DNA of 64,000 nucleotides from Drosophila miranda (Eukaryota > Arthropoda > Insecta > Diptera > Drosophilidae), in contig NC_046673.1 of NCBI RefSeq assembly GCF_003369915.1, positions 20,451,718-20,515,717 of the forward strand. Reading direction: 5' to 3'. This document shows, piece by piece, positions 1-11,822 of this stretch; position 1 is the first letter of the stretch, and each line of letters starts with the position of its first letter. The notes under the pieces are model-generated. The model was not told the origin of the DNA, made no database searches, and was given only the letters and a program-made list of their open reading frames with translations. Made by a program: the position numbers and the translations under genes.

Positions 1-3000
1 ACAGAGCATGCTCGGACAATCCAGAGACAGACGGACCTGCTCCGATGATAAATACGGGCCCACCAATTATTCTAAAGCTGCCACCAGAAAAAAGGCAATG
101 CCAAAAAAAACGGAGGGAATTTCCAACCACATAACAACTGTGGAATAAATTTAAATTTTTAACGAAAATCCACTAAGAGCATTTCACACAAAACCCAATC
201 CAACCTCTACCCATCCGCCGTTAACATCAACTTTACCCCGACGTTCGGCAGTTCTAGGAAGGGATTTTCAGGTTATGCAGAGGTAGAATATTCCTATACG
301 CATACTCGTATGTATGTATGTGTGTGTATACGAGTACAAAAAAATAAATTTATAATAAAAACTCCCGTATGTCGCTGTGTAACGAAATCCCGCAAACAGG
401 CGTTGGGCACAAAACATGTTTCCTACCCGGCTATCGTATAGTGTTTAGGGTATATTGTATTCGCAAGGATCTATGTGACGGGGAGAGGAAAGCTTTGACG
501 ACCGAAAATAATAATTAATTATTTGTGATATTCGATGCTTCCCATGTGGCGAAACCATTTCGGTAATTACAGAAAGTTCTTCTTCGATTCGATGTGGGTT
601 TCACTGTTTCCAGCATGCAAATTATATTTCTTAAGTCCAAAGACTCCACGGCATCGTAGGGTATCACCCTGAGCAGGATCACATGTTGGAGCACCTTTCC
701 CGAAAAGCGCCCTGTGGTGGTGATGGGGAACAGAATTGACTGTTGCTAGCAAAGTCTTCAAGAATATTTAAAACCACTGACAGAAGGCGAAACAATTGAA
801 TTAAGGTAATTTTTAGATCGAAGAATATATAGCCTACAAACTCCCATTCATCGAGAATTTTCTTCAAGTCCTTAGCTGATATTTGCTGATCTTTCACAAG
901 ATTTCATATGATTTCGCATGAGGAGGAATTATGTATGTTGCTTAACGGGTATCCCCGTAGTCGTAATCCCAGGTCCGGGCACTGTTAATTGTTTCTTTTT
1001 TTCGCTCTCTGGTGCAAAATGAACATGAAGCTATTTGTTAATTCAATGAATTTATTTTACTGACAGAGAAAAGCCCAAACGAAACGGGGCACCGAACAGT
1101 GGCCAGGCCATGTTGCAGCACACACACGGGGACGCGGACGCTACGGCAGATACTCACGCACATTGATGAACACATTACAAGATATTTTGCATATTTTATG
1201 GGCTCGAGGAGAGACGAAGGACCCACATACATATGTATATCGGTGGATCCATATGTATGAGCCGCAAAGGAGTGCAGAAGTGCAGTGTGAGAGTGTCAGG
1301 GGTGCAGGAGGGCAGAAGGACAGGAGGACAGGAGGGCAGAAAGGGAAATGAAGTCAGCTCGTGTAAAAATCTGTTTTTATGATTAATTGCCGTTCCAGTG
1401 AAAAATGAACCACGACAAGGGGGAGGCAGGGCGGCACACGCAGAGCTTGTCCTGGCCGGGCCTGGCCGGGCTTGGCCGGGCCATTTCTGCATTTCAATTT
1501 GTATTTTCCCAGCAATTTCATTTGCACGCCATTTTCATTGCTCCCCTCCAGTCTCCTCCAGGCCCCTCCATCATTCTCGTTGCCAGACTTTACATTTCTC
1601 GCATTCACACTTGGCATCTGTCTGTCCGTTTTGTGTGGCTTTCTGTCAGACAGCCAGCTCTAGTTTTTCTTTCTTTTGCCCGGATTGAAAGTTTTATTTG
1701 CCCGATTTAATGGTGATCCCCAGCATATATAATTATACGATAATTAATCCCTGCCTGAACGAGGGCGCAACAGCATATTGTGCTCCCCCCTTGGCGCTCT
1801 CTCTTTTTCCCTGGGCCAACGATTTAAGTTTTCCTCTATTTTTGCACCCTCCGCACACTGCGGGGAAAACTTATCTTGAGGAAAGTTTACGGATCCGGTA
1901 TTGGGAATTCCGTAATCCAGGACGATATATGTATCTTTAGATGAGATTAAAACCAGATCATCCGCAAAATCCTGACAAATACCCAAGGTACCGAGGTTTC
2001 GATTTCGTTCAAAATCCGAGTGTTTGTATATTTTAAAACATTTTTATTTTCTCACGGTGCACTTGTTTAGTGTGTGTTGTTGTTTTTCTCCTACTGAAAA
2101 TTGGCGCGTTTATCTGGCATTATTTTGTGCACATTCGTTTCATATTGCTTTAGCTTGGCTCCCTCCTTGGCTGACGAACACGGGAGTAAGGCTCTTTCTT
2201 CTTCCTGAGCTGTTTATACCCTTGCACAGACCATTTTCGATTCTATAGACTCCTTGGCAGCATCCATAGCTGATTGGGTATACCCGTGTCCATGAGTTGG
2301 CCATTCCTCAAGTATTACAAATATATCAATCTACGAATGAGTAGTAGCGATGCAACTGCAAGCGTACAAAATACTTCGGTCTCCAAAAACATTGACTTTT
2401 GTTTTTGTTCTACCTGCCGCATTAGTTGATCGCCACTGCCACACCATCCTCTTCATCCGCTGTCGACTGCTGCCTCAACTACGAGTATTGCTTCTCCTTC
2501 TATGGCTGCAGCGACTGCCACTGCCACTGCCACAGCCACAGCCTCTACCGCTGCTTCCGTTTCCTTTTGCTTCCCTCTGGTGGCACGCAGGCTTCCAGGC
2601 AGCACGAGGCGCAGAGGGCAGTGGCAGCAGTGGGGTCGGGAAAAACAACTGCAACTGGCATTTTTGGCGTTCCCGGCACGCGCTCACTAATTTTATTCCT
2701 TAATAAAAACCAAAGGCACAAAGCGATGGCAAATGGCTGAGCAGTGGGAGTACGAGCACGACGGTGAAGAGCCAAGGCGGTGTGCAGAGGAGGGACCGGG
2801 ACCCACATCGGAACAGTGGAAAGACCCAAGGCAGTGCTGCCACCCACCCCAGAGCCGGAGAAGTTCTGCACGTAGCGCTTCATCTCTCTCGCTGCGCGCA
2901 TCCATTGGCCCCATTATTGGGGGGCCCACCTTTACGGGTGGCATGGGTCTCGCTATCAAACTAGCAAAGTTCATTAAAGTGATAATTACAAAGGCCGTAA

Positions 3001-3708
3001 AGCGAACGACGGACGACCAAGACGACACGAAACGGATATACGAGCTGGCGGCAACAACAGAAACAGCAGCAACAACAGCAACAGTAGCAACAGCAGCAGC
3101 AATAAGAACCGGAAAAGGGTTGCCCTCGAGACTCTTAAATAATTGCATATAATTGTAAATGGGCAAGGACATGGGATACTACCCTCTCCGTTGTACCCTC
3201 CCACTCGTTTTCTCTCTGACTAAAATTCGTTGCTTAATTTACAGTAAATGGAGCAGAACCGTTCCATCTGAGATGTTTATAAAATGTATACCTCCCATCC
3301 AGAAATTAGCAAAAATCATCTGCGTTTTCTAGAAAACGTTGATAAGTATAAGGGTTTCCTCTGAGAACTTGTACAATGGAGAGGGACTCTTTGATTTAAA
3401 TTAATTACAATAAATATATTTAATATTTAAACTAAATTATATTATATTTATTGTATAGTGTTTGATATTTCTATTAAATATTTGCTCTAATCAATCCCCA
3501 TATCAGTTTTCAAACAGTTTTCAATAGTTACGGATTTGATTTTATAGTCCGTTGGCGAATGTCCGTACATTTTTAGAGCCAAAGTAGGCCAAGTAATAAT
3601 TTGTGTGGCACTTGCTTATTTACTCCCCATTTTCATTTTCAAGCAGAGAGTTGTCACGTTCAAATCCGAAATTATTTGTTGTATTCCAATCAAAACCGAC
3701 GAAACAAA
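1..3708. other. Non-coding, no gene recognised
   Basis: This stretch has no gene that I can support. It holds simple repeats: a GAGGACAGG-type purine tract near 1297-1345, a decamer repeat of TGGCCGGGCC type near 1450-1481, and a CAG/CAA-rich tract near 3050-3105 that generates threonine/glutamine-rich open frames on both strands. A minus-strand open frame at 679-897 begins with a plausible acidic/basic helix but then loses coding character. Confidence 0.5.
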
Positions 3709-4106
3709 ATGTCTAGGTAAGTAGTCTGCAAATCTCACCTCTAGTCCCCATTGACTCTCCTGCCATTTTTGTCGATAGTAACAACAGCGTTATCAAACGA
3801 TTTGGTAGGCCCAGTGGACACGAGACCGCTACGACACTGATGAAGAAAGCTACAGAAGAGACGCTGATGAGACGCGGAGATGCTGAAGACTCCTCTCCTG
3901 ATACAATTCTGCGCATGTACCTCAGGAGGCTTAGTGGCGAGCACAGCCATCGCAGGGGAGCGGAAGGGAGTGGCATGGATCGAACATGGCTACCGGCCAT
4001 AAGCCTTGCAAATCGACCAAAGTTTGCAAAACTGGAAACCACTCGAGCACCAAGGACCGCAATAAAGTTTACTTCAAAATATTTCGTTTTTTTTTTTAAA
4101 TGTTAA
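3709..4106 (+). CDS. Small two-exon basic protein, function unknown (111 aa)
   Basis: The start codon at 3709 (context AACAAAATG) opens a tiny first coding exon, 3709-3716 (ATG TCT AG), followed by a perfect GTAAGT donor. A 62-nt intron (3717-3778) ends in GTCGATAG, and exon 2 runs 3779-4106 to a TAA. Joined, the frame stays open for 111 residues starting MSSNNSVIKRFG. The product is rich in Arg, Lys, Ser and Thr, has no signal peptide or membrane segment, and carries the motif PDTILRMYLRRLSGEH in its middle. The hydrophobic end (FVFFFKC) is read through a T-rich run. An AATAAA lies inside the last part of the frame (4061) and another follows the stop (4115). I do not recognise the family. 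The intron geometry and open frame support a real gene; expression is unknown. Confidence 0.6.
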
Positions 4107-4114
4107 TTCAAAAC

Positions 4115-4120
4115 AATAAA
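4115..4120 (+). terminator. Poly(A) signal of the small two-exon gene
   Basis: An AATAAA lies 9 nt after the TAA at 4104-4106. A competing AATAAA at 4061-4066 lies within the reading frame (codons for Ala-Ile-Lys). Confidence 0.45.
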
Positions 4121-6102
4121 ACTTGAGTACATATTTTGTTTCTTGGTTACTTAGTAAAAAAAAAAATAAAGCACGAGTCTTGTCTTTGTTCAATTCGTTC
4201 CTCTCGTTATTGAGATTCACGTCATGGCGACATGCTCACACGCACATTTTCGTTATCTTGTTTGATTCGTCCTTTCCTTCGAATTGATCGAAGCAAGTAA
4301 GGAGTACTTCATTAGAAAAAACAAGTAAAAGGTAGAGATATAGCGGCGGATACAAATGGCTTCTGATCACCCAAGAGAGCTCTCCCCAAATAGAGTTCCC
4401 ACAGTAATTAACTGTAGACCCAAAATTGTTCAACCACTTATTTATTTCGGGTTGTTTGAAGTCTTCTTTCCATCAATTTAATTGTGAACCCAAAAAGTAA
4501 ATACGAGTACTGGTATGCCACAAAATTTGGCCAATACTCCATTGAAATCATCTTTTAAATACATATTCAGGGGTAATCATTGGAATCGAGCGACATATAC
4601 ATAAAATAGAAGCAAACAAGACTTTAAATAATCATAACCCGAGACCCAAAAACTTTGCACAGCTGCCAACAGGCTGACGCCCAAGGACCAGGAAAACTTT
4701 GCGGCATAAACAACAAACAACGAGTGCTAAGAGTGTGGAGAAAAGGGAGGAAATCGGACGAGAGGGGGGATGTGCCAAGAAGCGGGTTGAAAGCCATAAA
4801 CTACAATTGAAAGAAACAACAAAGGCGGCAGCAGAGGCAGCGGCATTGGGCACAAAGCAAAAAGTATATAAATAAATAAATACATATGCAAAAATGCGAA
4901 AAGGATTGGGCAACAGAACAGTGAGATACTCGCACTTTGATATGCATCTAAATGGCATCATCAGGAGCAGCATCATTGCCATCCAATTCTCGGGCGGAAC
5001 GGGTACTGGGACGGGGACGCGGACGAGGACGAGGACCCTCGGGGCGCCAAATGTGACAGCACAAGCAAGAACAACAAGCATATTCAAAAGATGGCAATCA
5101 GCATCGGTGCGATTGAGAAAGCAACAGCAAATAGAATAATACTCAAACGGAAAAAAACAACAATCCTAAGCGGAATCCAGGACATTCAAAGGGGAGGCAA
5201 AGAGCAAGAAGCGAGTTTGGAGTCCAGCAATCATAGCCCCGGCATACCAAAGTCCATATACCCTTGAAGATCAATAGATTTCAACTAAAGATCTCAAATT
5301 TGAGTGCTAATTTTCATACCTTCCATCATGGTAATCCGATAATCATTCTTTAGGGAATCATACTTAATATTCATACGTCTTATGTGAAGCATCAAATCTC
5401 TGCTAGTTTTTAATATAATACAAGCTTTGAAAAGTGATTTATTTTACAAATTGGACAGATTCTATGCCATTTGTCATTAAGCAATGAACACAAAATATTT
5501 GTCAATATATCTCGATAGCCAATTCTCTCCAACATAAGACTGAGCGCAATGTCTAAAGACCTTGAAAAGCACAAACAACATTTGTAGAGAGACAAAAATT
5601 TAACCAATATTATAATACCTTCAGGAAGGGTATGCCATCGGTAGGAAAACAAAAGCAACACAAACAGACAGCCATAAGAGCCAACGAAAAAAACAGCAAA
5701 TCATTTTGTGGGCATTACATTTTATTTCTTCATTCGTTTGCCGTAGCCAAAAGTGAACAGTGGGTCAAATATTAAATTAAATATTACAAAATTTTCAAGC
5801 CAAAGTGTAGAAACCCTAATGCCGCTAAACAGACCAAAGGATACCTCAGTTGTATTTCATTTTATTTATTTAATTATCTCGTACACATATGGTTCCTCTA
5901 GTTCCTTTGATCTCATGATCAGCTATGCTTTAATTTCGCTAAAAAATGCAGTCAAATTAGACTCGTTGAATACACGATATAATCATTTTTTCATATATTA
6001 GGAGTCCCTTTGTATTATTTGTATAATAATTGCTAAATGCTGCATTGATTCTTCTTATGGTTATATACCATTCAATAATAGCCCATATTGTTTTAATCGC
6101 AA
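4121..6102. other. Intergenic, no gene recognised
   Basis: AT-rich DNA. Around 4980-5035 there is a short GGGACG/ACGAGG-type repeat. None of the open frames has a credible start, codon pattern or splice structure. Confidence 0.5.
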
Positions 6103-6108
6103 TTTATT
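6103..6108 (-). terminator. Poly(A) signal of the secreted Thr-rich gene
   Basis: On the minus strand this reads AATAAA, about 105 nt after the TGA at 6214-6216. Confidence 0.45.
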
Positions 6109-6213
6109 TGGGACCTATTATATTATAGTTTATCAAAAGAAAAAAAAAAAAAAATTATACTTTTATGTAGTTCCACTGTGCAGCGCGCATTTTAGAATCC
6201 TTCTCATCCTTGC

Positions 6214-7441
6214 TCACATATTGGATGGTTTTGTGGCTTTGTAATGCAAATGTTTGGGCAACCCTGGCTGATGATAGTTTTGCTCAACTGAAGAGAGGAA
6301 AAGGAAATAGACAATGACAATGACGGTTGATTTTTGGGAGCCACAGCCACCCCCCAACCGCCAACTAACTCACTCTTATAGACATTGTATCCACGCTCAT
6401 CGGCAATGAAATACTGCGTTTGTATCAGATTGCGTCGACCTGCGATGGGCACCGAGTTGTAGCCCTCCTGCACATTGATCAGCTGTTCGCCCACGCGTTT
6501 CGTGTACAGTTTCTTGTAGTTCGCCAGGCCGTTGCTCAACACCAATCTGTAGAAGCGAAATATATTTATAATATAATTAAAAAAATATTTAAAATGTTTA
6601 CTCTCTCTCTCTGTCTTTTTCTGTATTGTGGAATGTGTGGTACGTACTTGTACTCTTCGGTTCCATTGGGATGTATGACGTGATAATTTTCAACAACATA
6701 AGTGGGTGTTGGTGTTGTCGTGCCAGTGGGATCTATGGGCCTGGGACGTGCAGTGGTTGAAGAAATTGATGGTGGAGCTGGTGCTGGGGCCGCTTCATCC
6801 AAGAAATAATCAAGATTTTCCTCTTCAAAGTCCATTTGCGGAAATACAACCAATTGATCCTCATACAAAGGCCAGATTTGTGTTGCTGTTGTGGTAGTGG
6901 GTGGTGTTATGGTTGTTGTTTTTGTGGTTGTTGGTGTTGGTGTTGTGGTGGCTGTTGGTGTTGGTTTTGTTGTTGTTGTTGTGGTGGTGGTACTGTCCTC
7001 TAGTGGATTGAAGTCATCACCATCCTCAATGTCACTGGGCCAAACAACCAATTGTAATTCATAGATGGGCTGACTGTCGGGGGACTTCAAGTGGCGCTGC
7101 AGCTGGACCGGCTTATTAGCCGTGCTACTTGCCCCAGACTCTGCCACAGCAGCATCCGCCACAGCAGCCTCCGCCTCCTGTCCCATGTCCATCTCATCGT
7201 GGCAGCCTAACGAGCCCATTGTCGCCGCATCGAAAGTCAATTTGCAGTCGATGCGTTGCCTGTCCTTCTCAAGTGTCGAACTCAACTGGTTCTGGTTCTG
7301 GCTCTGTCCCTTGTCCACGTTCACGTCCACGTTCACATCCACCTCCTCGACTGGTGCTGCCTGGACAGAGCTCTTGGCCAGGATTAGTGTCGCCAGCAAC
7401 ATGGCCAGTGGCAGGACGAGCCGTATTCTGTTTGATGTCAT
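6214..7441 (-). CDS. Secreted Thr/Pro-rich protein with cuticle-like C-terminal domain (346 aa)
   Basis: Three coding exons: 7441-6648, 6546-6374 and 6287-6214, with introns of 101 and 86 nt. Donors read GTACGT and GTGAGT; acceptors are CTACAG and CTTCAG. The start at 7441 is chosen because a TATA box lies about 55 nt upstream and because residues 1-30 form a clean signal peptide (MTSNRIRLVLPLAMLLATLI, then Ala-rich). The in-frame upstream ATG at 7621 would lie before the TATA box. The middle is a long Thr/Pro mucin-like tract, framed by two copies of a YELQLVVWP / YEDQLVVFP motif. The C-terminal part, after NGTEEYKL, resembles the end of the gene at 11823 (LVLSNGLANYKK against VILSSGHVVYQR; QYFIADERGYNVY against YFNIYYTVNDKEYTV). 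This looks like a divergent chitin-binding R&R-type (Chitin_bind_4) end, so an extracellular matrix or cuticle role is inferred. It is not named. Confidence 0.75.
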
Positions 7442-7493
7442 GACTGCGGGCACTTTTCTTTGCCGTCTCTCGCTGCCAAAAGGCTCAGACTTG

Positions 7494-7501
7494 TATTTAT
7501 A
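7494..7501 (-). promoter_or_regulatory. TATA box of the secreted Thr-rich gene
   Basis: The minus strand reads TATAAATA, 53-60 nt upstream of the ATG at 7441. A start site about 30 nt downstream (near 7470) would leave a leader of about 30 nt. Confidence 0.6.
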
Positions 7502-10500
7502 CGAATCGAAAAAGCTTGACGCTTGAGGCCCTGACGCTGACAGTGACTGCAACTGCAACTGCAGCAGCAGCATCGACTGCATCATCGATTTAATCAACAG
7601 CACTTTAGACACCAGAAACATTTTATTCTCTCATTGTTATAATACCGTTATGCGACGCGCGGAGAAATGGGAACAGCGAACGAGAGAGAGAGAGAGAGAC
7701 AGAGAGAGGGGCCAACGGAATGAAAGAGGATCAAAATAAAGCTTTGCTTCTGCTCAACCCTTCTGTGGGTCACTGGGCATCATTCCCCAGATAAAAGTTT
7801 TTAATCATTTTCCTATACGTACATATGTAAATCAACTTCTCAACGGAAGTACAAAGAGATAAGGCCAAAGTTTCACTAAGGGATTTGTTTTAATTCGTCA
7901 ACAATGAAATCTTTTCAAGTTCTAAAATACAGTTTGGAATTTTTAAAATATATATTTTATCACTAAAAAAGCTTTTATAATCGTACAAATATGTCAAGCT
8001 TACTAACAATACTCTTCTTATATTGAAGATCTTCAAATTTAAAGACTATTTCTCTCAATAAATAGGTGCACGAAGGATATTTATTACTGATTGGTATATT
8101 TTTCTTACTATTGAATTTCTGCAACATTATATTATGACACCCACACTTTCGACCGCTTGGCCTTTGCAAGGGTTAAAGTGAATTTTACAATCCTGAAAGA
8201 TGATGAAAATCACCCAATAAAGATGTGAAAGGGCTCAGGTGCAGGATTGTTATAAAGTTTATAATTGTTTCATTGTCTGTGGGTATGGGTATGGGTGTGG
8301 GTGTGCTGGTGTGTGAGCGTGTGTGTTTCTTCGTATCTTTTTGCTTTTTGTGTTTATACAAGTTCATTGGCTTATTCTATAGATGGGATATTATCGGATT
8401 GATTCGATTGCTGGCACCAAATTGATTCTGACCGAGTGCTTGTCCAAGTAGAAGCATTTCGTAGCGGAGGCACTTCCCAGAGACACTTACTTGGATTCCT
8501 TATGACCCTTCACCTTTTGTTGGCAGTCTAGTCAAAGGGATTCATTATTTGTCCTATTTCATTCTAGTTCTTTATTTATTACACTCCTTTTTTCTTGGTC
8601 ATTTGAAGTACATCATTTATAATGAGATTTTCAAGTTGAGCAAAATACGAGTACTTGGTGGACGGTGAATGGTGGAGGTGATGGAGGTGATGGAGGGGAA
8701 ACCAGTGGTCGCAGCTGCAGCCCGAGTCGCGGAACAGAGACGCTGCTGTTGATAATGATGATGATGACGCAGCAGCAGCAGGGTATGCGGGGGCGGCGAG
8801 GATGAAGCTTTTGATGCCCCGTTATTTTAAAATTGGAAGAGTATGCTTTATCAGACAATAATACCTTATTTGTATAGTGTTTAGAAAAATTTTATTATCA
8901 TATATCAAAAGCATTTAACTATACTTTTTTGAGCATCTGTAGGATCAAAGGATAAAAACGAGATTAATTCATTGCGGATTCATCTAGGGAACATACGAAT
9001 TTCTGCCTAAGAAATTGATGTCCAAAATGCCCACAATTTGAAAAATATCTGCCTCAAATTGGACGACTATTATCCTTCGAAACTTCAAAGAATTATTCCA
9101 ATTATTTCGCACAGGAACAACAAGCTGTGAGATAATATATTTGTTGGTTTTTGGCAATAGTTTTTCCAAATCTAGTTAGGGTATCGCCTTAGTCGGAACA
9201 AGGACCATATTGTGATTTCTTCTGATTGCTCCTCTTCTTCTACTTTCTTCGTTTATCTGGCGCTTCTTCTTTGGCATCTCCTGCATCTTCTTGTGTGATT
9301 TTGTTGCTGTCGTGTGTCATAAAAGATACTTTATTTCGTGAGATATTTTTAAAGCTTGATTTTCTTAAAACCGGTCCAACGCCTCTTCTCGCCTTAGCCG
9401 CCTCGCCAACGGCATTTGAACCGATCGATTGACTGCCTCTGTGGCGTGTTGCTATTTTGTGGTTTGATTTTTTCTGGACACTTTCAAGGGCAGCAGCAAT
9501 ATCAATTTGAAACGAGATTTTTTAGTTCAATTTCTATTTAATTGAAGGAAAGCCAGAACGAAACTAACACTTACCCACACACAAAGCAAGGGAGGGGTGG
9601 TCTTTAATGTGCAATTTGTCAAAAACTTTTTTGATTTATGAGTCCACAACGGCAGCGGCAGCGGCAGCAACAACAACAGCGATGGCATCGAGAACAGCAA
9701 GCGGCTGTCAAACAAGTTGTCCCAGTACATTTCCCCTGCCCCTCCCCCTCCCCCTCCCGCACGGAACCAAAGAAAATTGAAAATCTCTCACACAAATTTC
9801 CATGCAAACGAAACATTTTCCCCCTCCTTGCTTCTCCCTGTTCCTGTTTCGTTATATTTTCTTCCTTCCTTGCTTTCCTTTTTATTTTTTTTTTTTGGGT
9901 ACAAGTTTAATTTGATTTGATTTTTTGGTGAATGCCGCTGGACATGGCCCCCAAGGCAATTTGTCAAGGACACATGTACATAGGTATGTGCAAATTTATG
10001 TACAATCTTTAATCCATATTTTGAGGCCCCAAAATAGTATACTTAATCCAATTTAAATTTGTCAATATTGAAGATTATTTCCAATCTAATAAAAATTTGT
10101 CTTTTCTAATTTTGAGAAAGGAGCGACAGCCAACATGGAAATATTTTCTTAATAACTGCAATTAATTTATCAAAATGATATTCTGTTAGTTGGTAAATAA
10201 TTAAGTGAAGCCTGATTTTTAGACTTAGGAATACAGGATGAAAATGATTTAATTGGAACAAGTTTTTTAAGTTCGGAGGATAATAGCAGAACTTCATATA
10301 TTTCCTTTATGAATTCGCAATCTCTTTATTTTCCTTTATTATTGACATATTTTGATGTTTTTGCTATCTATGAGATAGTTTTTACCGTACGAGTAGTAGT
10401 ACCATTCTACATATGTGTATATATTGTATTCTTTTTTCCATTTTCATTTGTCCAATTTATTCGTCTTTGTATTTTTTGTTTTCGTTTTTAGCAGTTTAAG

Positions 10501-11678
10501 TAAAAGTGATCGGATTGAAGCGGATTTATGAACTTTAAATCAGTGTTGTCCTTTGATATGATTAAAAATAAAATATGTATTTTCTTAATAACAAGATCGT
10601 TCTTATATTTTTGACAGTCTTCGGATTGAGCCAAAATAATTTATCCAAATTCGAAATAATTACTTTAACTCATCTTTTATCGATAAAATATAAAAAGTCT
10701 GTATGAAAATAAATTATAGATTAAATATTTTTTTCACTGGAGGCGGAATGTTGGCGTGGAACCAGAATATGACCCGCCTGCGCCTTGAAATTATACATGT
10801 ACATATATAATAAATACATATATATATACATATATATGTATGGATATAAGAACCATTATGATCAACTGTACAAAATTTCAGCTTAAAATTGCTATTTTTC
10901 GAGTGTCTGGCAAACTTTTAGCTCCGCTTGTACGGCATGTGGTTTCCATTGAAAATAGTCATACTTATCTTCGAATTAATTTTACTTTGCAGCTCATACA
11001 TACACAGCAGTATCTCATTACCCAATTATTTCAAGAGTCTTATGCGGAATTGTTTACGGCTGCTACATGGCAAAGTGGCAAGTGCACCAAGGTGAAGTTA
11101 ATCTGCTGAAGCTGAAGCTGAGACTGAAGGAGCGCAAAATATTAACAGAAATTAATTTGGGAAATTCTATGGAGAGGCGTGTGATGCGGTTGGGTGCTGG
11201 GTGCTGCTGGGTGCTGCTGGGTGCTGTGCTCTGGTCCTTCAGGGATGAAAAGGGTTGAATTCCAGTAGGGTTGCCTAACAATGACTCATTTGAATACACA
11301 ATTCTGCATTATTTTGGTATCTAAATCAGGACCACAGATTTGTGCTTATGGGTCTATTGTTGTCAGAGTGATGTGGTATTAATTTTCATTTAATCGATTT
11401 AATCCCATGCTCTCACCTTAACAATAAAGCTCTTCCGAAAATCTGAGGAGCATTTTAAATGCCCATATAATTTGTTATATATATACATACACAAGAGTGC
11501 AGCACTCGATATTAACATTTGACCCACTTCTTGTGTAGAATCCAGTTCTTAAATCCTTATTAAGAACAATTAAGATTCTGGCCAAATCAGGTTCCATTAA
11601 CCGCACCCCAACAAAAGTAAGAAAACAAAACCGATGGAATATCATAAACGCTTTTGAAATCTGTTACCAAAGAGACCA
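7502..11678. other. Intergenic region between two divergent secreted-protein genes
   Basis: About 4.2 kb of AT-rich DNA with a GA-repeat (about 7682-7708), GTGGGTATGG repeats (8278-8310), a CAG repeat around 9650-9680 and several poly-T runs. No gene is supported; the remaining open frames are short and of AT-rich random composition. Shared enhancers for the two flanking genes are possible but not visible. Confidence 0.45.
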
Positions 11679-11686
11679 TATATAAG
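11679..11686 (+). promoter_or_regulatory. TATA box of the secreted PLQ/Gly-rich gene
   Basis: TATATAAG lies 30-32 nt before a TCA-type initiator at about 11710. It predicts a 5' leader of about 112 nt before the ATG at 11823. Confidence 0.65.
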
Positions 11687-11822
11687 AAGATTCCGATTCG
11701 AGGTTGAGATCAAAGCGAAATCAACTCAGGAACGCTTCAAACAAGATCGGAAAAGATCAAAAGAAAACTGAAAAATATATCGAAGATATAGAAATAGTTA
11801 GAACTGTATTAGAAGAGACATC

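Noticed and set aside
679..897. Minus-strand ORF starting MKDQQISAKDLKK
   Set aside because: The first 20 residues look protein-like, but the frame becomes AT-rich and hydrophobic at random, no splice partner is clear, and no family is recognised.
2475..3204. Several overlapping Thr/Ala-, Gln- and Leu-rich ORFs on both strands
   Set aside because: All are readings of CAG/CAA/GCA simple repeats; no start context or conserved domain.
6566..7621. Start of the Thr-rich secreted protein at the upstream ATG (7621)
   Set aside because: That ATG lies upstream of the TATA box at 7494-7501, and the signal peptide begins at the ATG at 7441.
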